In this document: piece by piece, positions 1 through 6,421 of the stretch
Layout: every line of letters begins with the position of its first letter
Numbering within the stretch: the first letter of the stretch is position 1
Assembly (NCBI GenBank): GCA_963933885.1
Contig: CAWVWF010000159.1
Coordinates: forward strand, 1-8,526
Source of the DNA: CAWVWF01 sp963933885
Lineage (GTDB): Bacteria > Bacteroidota > Bacteroidia > Flavobacteriales_C > GCA-002722245
Direction of reading: 5' to 3'
Length of the DNA stretch: 8,526 nt
The notes under the pieces: model-generated
The model's database searches: none
The model's input: the letters and a program-made list of their open reading frames with translations, nothing else
What the model was told of the DNA's origin: nothing
Translations under genes and position numbers: made by a program

Positions 1-2
1 AG

Positions 3-977
3 CTAGACTTCTTCTAATTGAATTGCGTTTGATATCTCGATTCCAAATTCGTTTGGAAATTTCGTAAAAGATTTTATTTGAATAATTTCTTGTTCCAGTG
101 AAATGTGGGCTATAAACTCGTCTCCTAGAAAATCAATTTTAGTTGGTGTAATATTTCCTGAATTGGTGATATTAAAAGCGCTAAATGGAATCCAGTATTT
201 CTTTTCAGGATCAATGTCGAAAGTAACGAAAGGAAGTATCGCTTTTCCTGAAAGCACATTTGTAAGTCCTATTAGCTTTGCTGCATATTCATTTCTTGGC
301 TGCAATGAAATGTCCTTAGGTTTTCCTTTCTGTAATAATTTTCCTTTTTGAATGATCAGGATTTGATCCGAAAAGGTAAGAGCATCTTTAGAATCGTGGG
401 TAACAAATAATAAAGAGATATTTAATTGTTGAACGACCTTTCGTAGAATCTCTTTATAATCAGCTTTTGAGATGTTATCTAAATTAGAAAATGGCTCATC
501 AAGGATCAATAAAGGTGGCTCTTCTATTAAGGCTTTAGCAAGCGCAACTTTTTGTTTCTGACCTCCAGAAAGCTCTTTTGATAATTTGTGTTGGATTGCT
601 CCAAGATTACAAATCTCGATAAGTTCCTTCGTTCTTTGTTCTTGGTAATCTCTTGTGAACTTTATTAAATGATGTCTTATGTTCTCGAATACTGTATAGC
701 CAGGTTCTAATTGGAAATCTTGATGTACGATTCCAACACCAATTGTTCCAGGTACCAGTTTCTCTGATTGATTATATATTCGCTCACCTTGAAAATACAT
801 CTCTCCAGCATCACGATTCATAAAACCTCTAATAGCTTTTAAAATAGAGGTTTTACCGCAACCACTTTCTCCAAGAATACAAACAACTTCTCCTGCTTTA
901 ACATCAAAAGAAATATCTTCAATAACTGGTAGGTTATCGTAAGAGAGTGAAATATTTTTAACTTGAAGTAGACTCAT
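3..977 (-). CDS. ABC transporter ATP-binding protein with C-terminal TOBE-like domain
   Basis: This is the ATPase subunit of an ABC importer, acting on the cytoplasmic face of the inner membrane. Counting from the chosen Met, the motifs seen are Walker A GESGCGKTS (about 36-44), the Q-loop glutamine in VHQDF (about 86), signature LSGGQ (136-140), Walker B LLILDEP (156-162), the D-loop SNLD and the switch histidine in VTHDS (about 194). After about residue 235 comes an 85-90 residue beta-rich tail resembling the TOBE extension of the PotA/FbpC/MalK-like ATPases, which serve polyamine, iron or sugar import. The substrate cannot be told. I chose the ATG at 977 because the longer frame starts at 998, inside the terminator hairpin, and the extra seven residues match nothing. 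The stop TAG is at 3-5, so the gene is complete. No permease or binding protein is in the window; one could lie beyond the left edge. I found no convincing promoter directly upstream. Confidence 0.93.
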   Translation of the reverse strand: MSLLQVKNISLSYDNLPVIEDISFDVKAGEVVCILGESGCGKTSILKAIRGFMNRDAGEMYFQGERIYNQSEKLVPGTIGVGIVHQDFQLEPGYTVFENIRHHLIKFTRDYQEQRTKELIEICNLGAIQHKLSKELSGGQKQKVALAKALIEEPPLLILDEPFSNLDNISKADYKEILRKVVQQLNISLLFVTHDSKDALTFSDQILIIQKGKLLQKGKPKDISLQPRNEYAAKLIGLTNVLSGKAILPFVTFDIDPEKKYWIPFSAFNITNSGNITPTKIDFLGDEFIAHISLEQEIIQIKSFTKFPNEFGIEISNAIQLEEV

Positions 978-985
978 AAGGACAT

Positions 986-1018
986 AAAAAAGGGCCATGT
1001 AAGTAATTACATGGCCCT
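986..1018 (-). terminator. Intrinsic terminator of the coiled-coil gene
   Basis: A perfect 12-bp stem (991-1002 with 1007-1018, arm agggccatgtaa) closes a 4-base loop. On the minus strand it is followed by six Ts (991-986). It lies 10 bases past the stop of the coiled-coil gene and fits a Rho-independent terminator for it. The T-run ends 8 bases before the ATG of the ATPase gene, so the ATPase would depend on read-through or on an unseen promoter. The stem core CCATG is shared with the other terminator in this window. Confidence 0.87.
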
Positions 1019-1028
1019 GTTGTTTGTT

Positions 1029-1934
1029 TTATTTTAATGTGAAAGTAGCTGTACCACTAACTTGTCCGTCGATGATTACTTCCAATAAATAATTTCCTTT
1101 TGGAAATTCTCTTTCTTCAGTTTCATAACTTAAAACTAATTCTTGCTCTTCACCTGTGTAGCTGAAGCTTTTGAAATCAGCATAACCAACAGACCCATTA
1201 GCTTGATGCTCGCTTGTATTACCTGTTTTTGTGTAGTTACCTAGAGATTTACCTTCTGGAGAAACAATTTTTAAAAGAACTGTTTTTTCACCATTTTCAG
1301 TAATTGTATTCTGCATGATCTTACAAGTCATTTCGATCTTGTTCGTTCTTTTAGCCAATTTTGTCTTTCTATACTTGTTAGCTCGTTTCTTTTTAAATGC
1401 GGATACTTTAATATATTCAGCGTTTAAAGTAGAAGCTATTGCAACCTTGTTAGTTAAGTCAGTAGTAACTGTATTTAAAGAATCAACATTTACTTTAAGA
1501 TCCGTGTTTTCAGTTTCTAACTTCTTATTTTCCAATAAAAGTTCGTCTACTTTATTTTCAAGTTCTTTATTCAATTTTCTAACTAAAGCTAAGTTGGCTC
1601 TAAGTCTTCTGTTTAATTCAACTTTACCTAATCCAGATTTTATTAAAGAATCATTTTCAACTTTTATTCTTTCAATTTCGGCAAGTTTAGCTGCTACTTC
1701 TTCATTAAGTTCTGCATTATCACCTTCAAGAGACTTTACAGTTTCATGAGCTTCATCAACATCATTGTTTAAAGCTTGTTGTATTTCTTTAAGGCTTACA
1801 ATATCTGCTTCTTTAAGTTCCAAATCTTCTTTACCAGATGTGAATTGTAAAATATTTCCGATAGCAGAAACTAGAACAAGAGCGATAAGGACAATTATAA
1901 TTCCTTTTTTGTTTTCTTTTTTCTCAGTAGTCAT
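1029..1934 (-). CDS. Inner-membrane-anchored coiled-coil protein of unknown function
   Basis: I cannot name this 301-residue protein. Residues 1-10 are charged, followed by one hydrophobic helix at about 11-30 (GIIIVLIALVLVSAIGNIL), which probably anchors it in the inner membrane with the rest in the periplasm. Residues 36-160 are rich in Glu, Lys, Leu and Asn with heptad-like spacing, predicting a long coiled coil. A strongly basic patch (about 181-198, KKKRANKYRKTKLAKRTNK) comes next, then a domain of about 100 residues (200-301) that looks like a beta-sandwich, ending in alternating hydrophobic strands (YLLEVIIDG, TATFTLK). From memory, proteins with this TM, coiled coil, basic hinge and beta-domain order recur as hypothetical genes in Bacteroidota; homology searches on the coiled coil alone would mislead. 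It is probably a single-gene unit: its own terminator follows, and upstream is a divergent receptor gene. A weak promoter candidate is TATCTTAG on the minus strand at 1965-1958, with TTTA at 1986-1983. Confidence 0.85.
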   Translation of the reverse strand: MTTEKKENKKGIIIVLIALVLVSAIGNILQFTSGKEDLELKEADIVSLKEIQQALNNDVDEAHETVKSLEGDNAELNEEVAAKLAEIERIKVENDSLIKSGLGKVELNRRLRANLALVRKLNKELENKVDELLLENKKLETENTDLKVNVDSLNTVTTDLTNKVAIASTLNAEYIKVSAFKKKRANKYRKTKLAKRTNKIEMTCKIMQNTITENGEKTVLLKIVSPEGKSLGNYTKTGNTSEHQANGSVGYADFKSFSYTGEEQELVLSYETEEREFPKGNYLLEVIIDGQVSGTATFTLK

Positions 1935-2053
1935 AAGTAGATAGTATTAGTTCTATGCTAAGATACTTTAAAAAAATATCTCTAAAGAATATGATTAACC
2001 GCTCGTCATCATTATAAGAATCATATCGCTGTAATATTTACCGATGATTAAAT

Positions 2054-2088
2054 TTTGTGTGAATAAATAAGAATTAAATTTATCTTCG
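2054..2088 (+). promoter_or_regulatory. Candidate promoter of the TonB receptor operon, near-leaderless
   Basis: TTTG at 2054-2057 and TATCTTCG at 2081-2088 resemble the Bacteroidota -33 (TTTG) and -7 (TAnnTTTG) elements. There is one mismatch in the -7 element and a long spacer of 23 bases. If it is used, transcription would start within a few bases of the ATG at 2093, giving a message with little or no leader. The 158-bp region 1935-2092 also serves the divergent coiled-coil gene and holds no other clear signal. Confidence 0.45.
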
Positions 2089-2092
2089 CAAA

Positions 2093-4444
2093 ATGGAAAA
2101 ATCTATATTCAAGTATATTGTCTTAAGCGTTTTTGCATTTATTTTCTCTGGAAATTTAAGTGCACAAGACGTTACCTTAAGTGGTACTTTAAAAGATGGT
2201 ATTAATGGAGAAACTATTATCGGAGCTAGGATTTACACGGAAGATGGTAATTATGGTGCCGCAACAAACGTTTATGGGTATTATTCTTTAACGTTACCTA
2301 AAGGGGAATATAATATCATATTTGATTATAGTGGATATAAGGTAATAGAAAAAACAATGAATTTAACGGAAAATGTTAAGTTGAATTTAGAATTGAAACC
2401 AGCTATTGAAATTGTTGAAATAACATCAACAAAGAACACAGATAATATTAAGAAAATTGAAATGTCTACGATTAAATTAGACATAAAAGCAATTGAAAAA
2501 ATCCCAGCATTATTAGGGGAAGCGGATGTTATTAAATCTATTCAATTATTACCAGGAGTTACAACTGTTGGTGAGGGTGCTACCGGATTTAATGTTAGAG
2601 GTGGAGGGATAGATCAGAATTTGATTTTATTGGATGAAGCTCCAGTGTTTAACTCTTCGCATTTATTTGGTTTCTTTTCTGTCTTTAACCCTGATGCTGT
2701 TAAGAGTGTTAAACTTATTAAGGGTGGGATTCCGGCTCAGTACGGAGGTAGGTTATCATCTATATTGGACGTACGAATGAAAGAAGGGAACTCTAAGAAA
2801 CTTTCAGGTCAGGGTGGAATAGGATTATTATTTAGTCGATTCGCTATAGAAGCACCAATCGTTAAAAATAAATCATCATTTATTATTGCAGGAAGAAGAT
2901 CTTATGCAGATATTTTAGCCAAACCATTTTTAAAAGATGACTTAGCTGATGCTAAGTTTTATTTCTATGATTTAACTGCTAAGGTTAATTATGATTTTAG
3001 TGATAAGGATAAATTATATCTCTCAGGGTACTTTGGAAGAGATGTTTTTTCTTCAGGTTTTGGATTTGATTGGGGGAATGCCACATCTACATTAAGGTGG
3101 AATCATATTTATTCTGATAAATTATTCTCTAATATAACTGCATATTATTCTGATTATGATTTCAAATTAGGAGTAGGGAACCAATCTGATGGAGGTTTTA
3201 AATGGGAAGGTAATATTGTGAATTATTCTGTAAAACCTGAATTTATTTATTATGCAAACAGTAAGAATACAATTACTTTTGGTGGTCAATCTATCTTATA
3301 TGATTTCAAACCAGGGGAAAGTGAATTCTATTCTGATAGCACAGCAACTGATATTTCACAAGAAGATAGATTTGCTTCAGAGAATGCTTTATACATTGGG
3401 AATAAACAGAAAATAGGTAAAAGTATAGTATTAGAATATGGGGTAAGAGTTTCAGCTTATTATTTCTTAGGAAAAGGAACCGAGTATATCTATGGAGAAA
3501 GAGAAACTTCGAATGATAGTAAACCTTTATTAGAGGAAATTGAATATAACAGTGGTGAGGTAATTAAAGCTTATTACAATCCTGAACCAAGATTTTCTAT
3601 GAAAGTAGATGTTGATAGTGCTTCATCTTTGAAGATGAGTTATAATAGAACGGCACAGTATCTTCATTTAATGAGTGCTACAGCTGCGGCAACACCTATT
3701 GATGTATATTCTCCAAGTACTAATAATATTAAACCTCAATTAGCTGACCAAGTTGCATTAGGGTACTTTAGAAATTTCGGAAAAAACATGGATTGGGAAG
3801 CTTCGGTAGAGGGATATTATAAGTTTATGCAAAATCAAATCGGTTATACAGATAACGCACAATTACAATTGAACGATTATTATGAGGCAGATTTGTTTAG
3901 AGGAGACGGTAGAGCATATGGGTTAGAATTTTTAATTAGAAAAAACGGAGGGAAGTTAACAGGATGGTTAAGTTATACTTTGTCTAGAACGGAACTGAAA
4001 ATGGCAGAAATTAACAATGGTAATTACTACTCTGCAAGATATGATAAGCCGCATGTAGCGAATTTGATCGTTAATTATGCATTCAATGAGAAGTATGAAG
4101 TTAGTGCTAATTTTGTTTACAATACTGGAGCACCTTTTACTTCATCATCAACATCTTATGAGGTATTTGGAGCGCCAATCTTACACAATTCTGATAATGT
4201 AAGAAATAACGCTAGAATGCCAGATTATCACCGTTTAGATTTATCTTTTACAATTCATGGAGATAAGACTAGAAATAGTGGTAAAAAGAAATTATGGACT
4301 GGTGACTGGGTGTTTAGTGCTTATAATGTTTATGCTCGTAAAAATGCATTCACAGTTTATTTTAATCCTAAAACAAGTGAGGCAATTAAGTATTCTATAA
4401 TTGCTACGATTGTACCTAGTGTTACTTATAACTTTAAATTTTAA
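2093..4444 (+). CDS. TonB-dependent outer-membrane receptor with carboxypeptidase-regulatory-like N-terminal domain
   Basis: This is a 783-residue outer-membrane transporter powered by the TonB complex. A signal peptide covers about residues 1-24 (hydrophobic YIVLSVFAFIFSG, cleavage near LSA-Q). Next is a carboxypeptidase-regulatory-like beta domain (about 27-103), a plausible TonB-box region near 106-114 (EIVEITSTK), and the plug at about 135-230. Typical plug features are LPGV, GFNVRGGG, QNLILLDEAPVFN and the end GGIPAQYGGRLSSILDVRMKEGN. The rest (about 240-783) is the 22-strand barrel, ending in a terminal Phe (VTYNFKF) as outer-membrane barrels usually do. No STN domain is present, so sigma/anti-sigma signalling through this receptor is not indicated. 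The length is typical. The next gene, 4 bases on, encodes a DUF4249-type lipoprotein, a recurrent partner of such receptors in Bacteroidota. The substrate is not deducible; the pair is distinct from SusC/SusD, since the partner is not SusD-like. Confidence 0.95.
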   Translation: MEKSIFKYIVLSVFAFIFSGNLSAQDVTLSGTLKDGINGETIIGARIYTEDGNYGAATNVYGYYSLTLPKGEYNIIFDYSGYKVIEKTMNLTENVKLNLELKPAIEIVEITSTKNTDNIKKIEMSTIKLDIKAIEKIPALLGEADVIKSIQLLPGVTTVGEGATGFNVRGGGIDQNLILLDEAPVFNSSHLFGFFSVFNPDAVKSVKLIKGGIPAQYGGRLSSILDVRMKEGNSKKLSGQGGIGLLFSRFAIEAPIVKNKSSFIIAGRRSYADILAKPFLKDDLADAKFYFYDLTAKVNYDFSDKDKLYLSGYFGRDVFSSGFGFDWGNATSTLRWNHIYSDKLFSNITAYYSDYDFKLGVGNQSDGGFKWEGNIVNYSVKPEFIYYANSKNTITFGGQSILYDFKPGESEFYSDSTATDISQEDRFASENALYIGNKQKIGKSIVLEYGVRVSAYYFLGKGTEYIYGERETSNDSKPLLEEIEYNSGEVIKAYYNPEPRFSMKVDVDSASSLKMSYNRTAQYLHLMSATAAATPIDVYSPSTNNIKPQLADQVALGYFRNFGKNMDWEASVEGYYKFMQNQIGYTDNAQLQLNDYYEADLFRGDGRAYGLEFLIRKNGGKLTGWLSYTLSRTELKMAEINNGNYYSARYDKPHVANLIVNYAFNEKYEVSANFVYNTGAPFTSSSTSYEVFGAPILHNSDNVRNNARMPDYHRLDLSFTIHGDKTRNSGKKKLWTGDWVFSAYNVYARKNAFTVYFNPKTSEAIKYSIIATIVPSVTYNFKF

Positions 4445-4448
4445 GAAG

Positions 4449-5357
4449 ATGAATTTTAGTAAATATATATTATCGGGATTTGTGATTTTCACATTGTCTT
4501 CTTGTGAAGACGTTATTGATGTTGAAGTGGGTGAGGGTAAGATTGAACTTGCTGTCGATGCATTTATAAATAACAAGGAAGAAGTTCAAAAGATTGTATT
4601 GCTTAATACAAAACAATTTTTCAGTGAAACTGGTCAAGAAGTTTATGTGGCAGATTCAGTTTATGTTAAAGATGATTTAAATAATAAATACATATTTGAA
4701 GATCTTAATGGAAATGGAACATATGAATGGGATGATACAGTACTTGTTCATGTTGATAGAACTTATAGTTTAACTATTAAAAAAGGATCAGATCTTTTTT
4801 CATCAGAATCAGTTTCTCAAGCAGTACCGACTATTGATAGTATTAACTGGGAGTATGAGTCAGCAGGATTAGGAGCAGATAACGGAGGTTATCAAGTGGA
4901 ATTAGTTGCGTCAGACTTAATTGGTGTTGTAAATCACTATCAAATTCGATGGGCGAAAAATGATACATTCGTTACAGGTTTGGATGCTATTAATTTATCA
5001 ATTGATGGTTCGTTTAGTGAATTGGGAGCTTTAGATGGGGGTACATTTATACCCCCAATTTCAACGTTTCCAGCATTTGATGCTGAAGACTCTCTTGGAT
5101 TGGGAGATATATTCACTTATGATTTATTAAGTATAGAAGAATCAACTTATAATTTTTGGTCAGCAGTATTAAACCAAAAAGTAGATGGAGGACTAGGAGC
5201 ATTATTTGCTACTCCAACTTCAAATGTAAATAGTAATATTAAATCATTAGATTCAGAGAAAACTGCAGTAGGATGGTTTTCAGCTTCTATGATTAGTTCA
5301 TACTCTCAATTAATTTTTGATAAACCAGGAGAGAAATTAAGTTATAGTACAAACTAA
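4449..5357 (+). CDS. DUF4249-type lipoprotein, partner of the TonB receptor
   Basis: This 302-residue lipoprotein is probably in the outer membrane. A short signal peptide ends in the lipobox LSSC with Cys19 as the lipidated residue, followed by acidic EDVIDVE. The overall pattern (Cys followed by an acidic stretch, then a strand such as KIELAVDAFI, a middle beta region, and the end GWFSASMIS) is what I recall for DUF4249 proteins, which are commonly encoded next to TonB receptors; their function is not established. I chose the ATG at 4449: it is 4 bases past the receptor stop and gives a clean lipoprotein signal. The upstream in-frame ATG at 4401 would overlap the receptor and add 16 residues before the signal. 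Residues 85-96 (DLNGNGTYEWDD) fit an EF-hand/dockerin-like calcium loop. The gene is cotranscribed with the receptor and followed by a terminator. Confidence 0.9.
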   Translation: MNFSKYILSGFVIFTLSSCEDVIDVEVGEGKIELAVDAFINNKEEVQKIVLLNTKQFFSETGQEVYVADSVYVKDDLNNKYIFEDLNGNGTYEWDDTVLVHVDRTYSLTIKKGSDLFSSESVSQAVPTIDSINWEYESAGLGADNGGYQVELVASDLIGVVNHYQIRWAKNDTFVTGLDAINLSIDGSFSELGALDGGTFIPPISTFPAFDAEDSLGLGDIFTYDLLSIEESTYNFWSAVLNQKVDGGLGALFATPTSNVNSNIKSLDSEKTAVGWFSASMISSYSQLIFDKPGEKLSYSTN

Positions 5358-5393
5358 AAAAAAGCCATGAAAATTAATTCATGGCTTTTTTTT
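5356..5393. terminator. Bidirectional terminator between convergent genes
   Basis: Left arm 5356-5371 and right arm 5378-5393 are perfect inverted repeats of 16 bp. Eight A:T pairs flank the 8-bp core gccatgaa / ttcatggc, with a 6-base loop aattaa. Read on plus, the core is followed by eight Ts; read on minus, likewise. It starts inside the stop codon of the lipoprotein gene and lies 23 bases past the stop of the convergent acidic-protein gene, so it can end both transcripts. Confidence 0.9.
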
Positions 5394-5416
5394 ATTCGTT
5401 TATTTGAACTGGCTTA

Positions 5417-5791
5417 TTAAGCCTCTTTGTTCTCTTCAGTTTCTTCAACGTCATCTAATTCGTCAAGTTCATCGTTTTCTTCTTCCTCACTTTCTGTAGA
5501 TGCAACTTCTTCAGTTACCTCTTCACTTGCTTCTTCTAATTGAGCAACTGGCTCATCAGCTTCAACTTCTACGTTTTGTTCAATAACTGGTGGCTTTTCG
5601 TTACCAACAACATCTTTCAATTCTGGAATTGCAGAAAAGTCTTTACCGTACTTAATACATAACGCTTTTAGTAGTTCTACTTCATTCCCTTTAAATTCTT
5701 CAACTATTTGAGGAACTTTTTTAATTTTTCTTGGGTGGTGAACTTTTAAGAAATCCAATAAGATTTGCTCGAATTTTTCAGCTATTAGCAT
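5417..5791 (-). CDS. Small protein with a conserved-looking helical head and a highly acidic tail
   Basis: I do not recognise a named family for this 124-residue protein. Residues 1-50 form a compact, probably helical head with the pattern FexILldFLkvHhPrKikkVPqIVeeFkGnEvELLkaLciKYGK. After a Pro-containing hinge (about 56-70) the tail (75-124) is extremely acidic: 26 of 50 residues are Asp or Glu and only one is Lys. No signal peptide or membrane helix is seen, so it is probably cytoplasmic. The acidic tail suggests disorder and a basic partner (a nucleic-acid-binding protein, ribosomal protein or similar), but that is inference. It is transcribed divergently from the ECF sigma gene and convergently with the receptor operon. 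A weak -7-like element, TAAATTTC on minus at 5842-5835, is the only promoter hint. Confidence 0.82.
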   Translation of the reverse strand: MLIAEKFEQILLDFLKVHHPRKIKKVPQIVEEFKGNEVELLKALCIKYGKDFSAIPELKDVVGNEKPPVIEQNVEVEADEPVAQLEEASEEVTEEVASTESEEEENDELDELDDVEETEENKEA

Positions 5792-5881
5792 GTGAGATTC
5801 AGTTTTAAGTTATATTATTAATACTTTTATAACGGAAATTTAATAAAAAATGTTCACACCGTGTAACTTTTGATTGGTGAA

Positions 5882-5913
5882 TTTGTTTTTACTAACGAGC
5901 ACGGGTATTTTTG
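5882..5913 (+). promoter_or_regulatory. Near-consensus Bacteroidota promoter of the sigma/anti-sigma operon
   Basis: TTTG at 5882-5885, a 20-base spacer, and TATTTTTG at 5906-5913 fit the housekeeping Bacteroidota consensus TTTG-N(about 19-20)-TAnnTTTG without mismatch. The start of transcription would fall near 5917-5921, leaving a leader of only about 15-20 bases before the TTG start at 5936. This suggests that basal expression of the operon is driven by the primary sigma factor. It also places the ATG at 5914 outside the message, which supports the TTG start. Confidence 0.65.
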
Positions 5914-5935
5914 ATGTTCAAAAACGGGAAAAGGG

Positions 5936-6421
5936 TTGACTGTAGAAGAGTATAATAAAGCAGTACGTGAATTGAGTCACAGGTTGTTTGGCTTTCTTTT
6001 TAAGTCAGTCCGTGATGAAGAGGATGCCAATGATTTGGTGCAGGATGCTTTTATGAAACTGTGGCAAAACCGAGAGAAGGTTGAGTTTGTGAAAGCAAAA
6101 GCATGGTTGTTTACAACTGGATATAACGCGATGATAAATTTCGTTAAAAAAAGAGGTAGACAACAAAGAATGGATGAAGGGATGGAAATACCATATGAAT
6201 CCAAGAATAGATTTGAGCTACAGGAGGTTATTGATTTAGCACTTGCAAAGCTACCAGAACAACAAAAATCTATTTTATTATTGAGAGACCTTGAAGGCTA
6301 CAATTATAAAGAAATAGGTAAAATGTTAAACCTGAGCGAATCACAAGTGAAAGTATACTTGTTTAGAGCAAGGAAAAAAGTAAAAGAACAAATAAAAGAT
6401 TTAAGCATAATTAACGCATGA
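5936..6421 (+). CDS. ECF-type RNA polymerase sigma factor, TTG start
   Basis: This 161-residue extracytoplasmic-function sigma factor directs RNA polymerase to a dedicated set of promoters. Region 2 spans about residues 13-78 and contains the core-binding segment DLVQDAFMKLW (33-43) and the promoter-melting segment AWLFTTGYNAMINFVKK (56-72). Region 4 spans about 100-150, with LPEQQKSILLLRDLEGYNYKEIG followed by the recognition helix LSESQVKVYLFRARKKVK. I chose TTG at 5936: an in-frame TGA stands at 5912, no ATG or GTG lies between, the next in-frame ATG (residue 40) would destroy region 2, and MTVEEYNKAV resembles the usual start of this Bacteroidota ECF group (ECF21-like, from memory). A purine-rich stretch (gggaaaaggg) directly precedes it. 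The stop overlaps the start of the next gene (ATGA, 6418-6421), implying translational coupling with its presumed anti-sigma factor. Confidence 0.93.
   Translation: MTVEEYNKAVRELSHRLFGFLFKSVRDEEDANDLVQDAFMKLWQNREKVEFVKAKAWLFTTGYNAMINFVKKRGRQQRMDEGMEIPYESKNRFELQEVIDLALAKLPEQQKSILLLRDLEGYNYKEIGKMLNLSESQVKVYLFRARKKVKEQIKDLSIINA

Noticed and set aside
974..985. Four-codon frame ATGTCCTTATGA overlapping the ATPase start as a coupling leader
   Set aside because: Too short and too easily produced by chance; nothing else supports its translation.
975..998. Longer ATPase start at 998 adding MALFYVL
   Set aside because: It begins inside the perfect terminator stem, the added residues precede the conserved start of the ATP-binding domain, and the ATG at 977 fits family length.
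1315..1749. Plus-strand open frame of 144 codons opposite the coiled-coil gene
   Set aside because: It lies entirely antisense to a better-supported gene; its Leu/Phe/Ser-rich composition is what the complement of Glu/Lys/Asn codons gives.
1989..2026. 8-bp inverted repeat atatgatt / aatcatat in the divergent intergenic region as an operator
   Set aside because: A 22-base gap in AT-rich DNA makes it weak, and it is not positioned relative to either promoter candidate in a telling way.
2093..4444. Receptor as a FecA-type signalling receptor for the sigma/anti-sigma pair
   Set aside because: No N-terminal STN signalling domain, and the sigma operon lies beyond two other genes and a terminator; the anti-sigma protein carries its own outer-membrane barrel.
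4401..4448. Upstream in-frame start of the lipoprotein gene
   Set aside because: It overlaps the receptor gene by 44 bases and would bury the lipoprotein signal; the ATG at 4449 gives a canonical LSSC lipobox at residue 19.
5411..5423. Small hairpin ggctt-att-aagcc over the stop of the acidic-protein gene
   Set aside because: Only 5 bp with no T-run; the strong terminator 5356-5393 already explains the region.
5856..5864. Odd palindrome acac-c-gtgt in the sigma/acidic-protein intergenic region as a regulator site
   Set aside because: Four-base arms are expected by chance at this length; no second copy seen.
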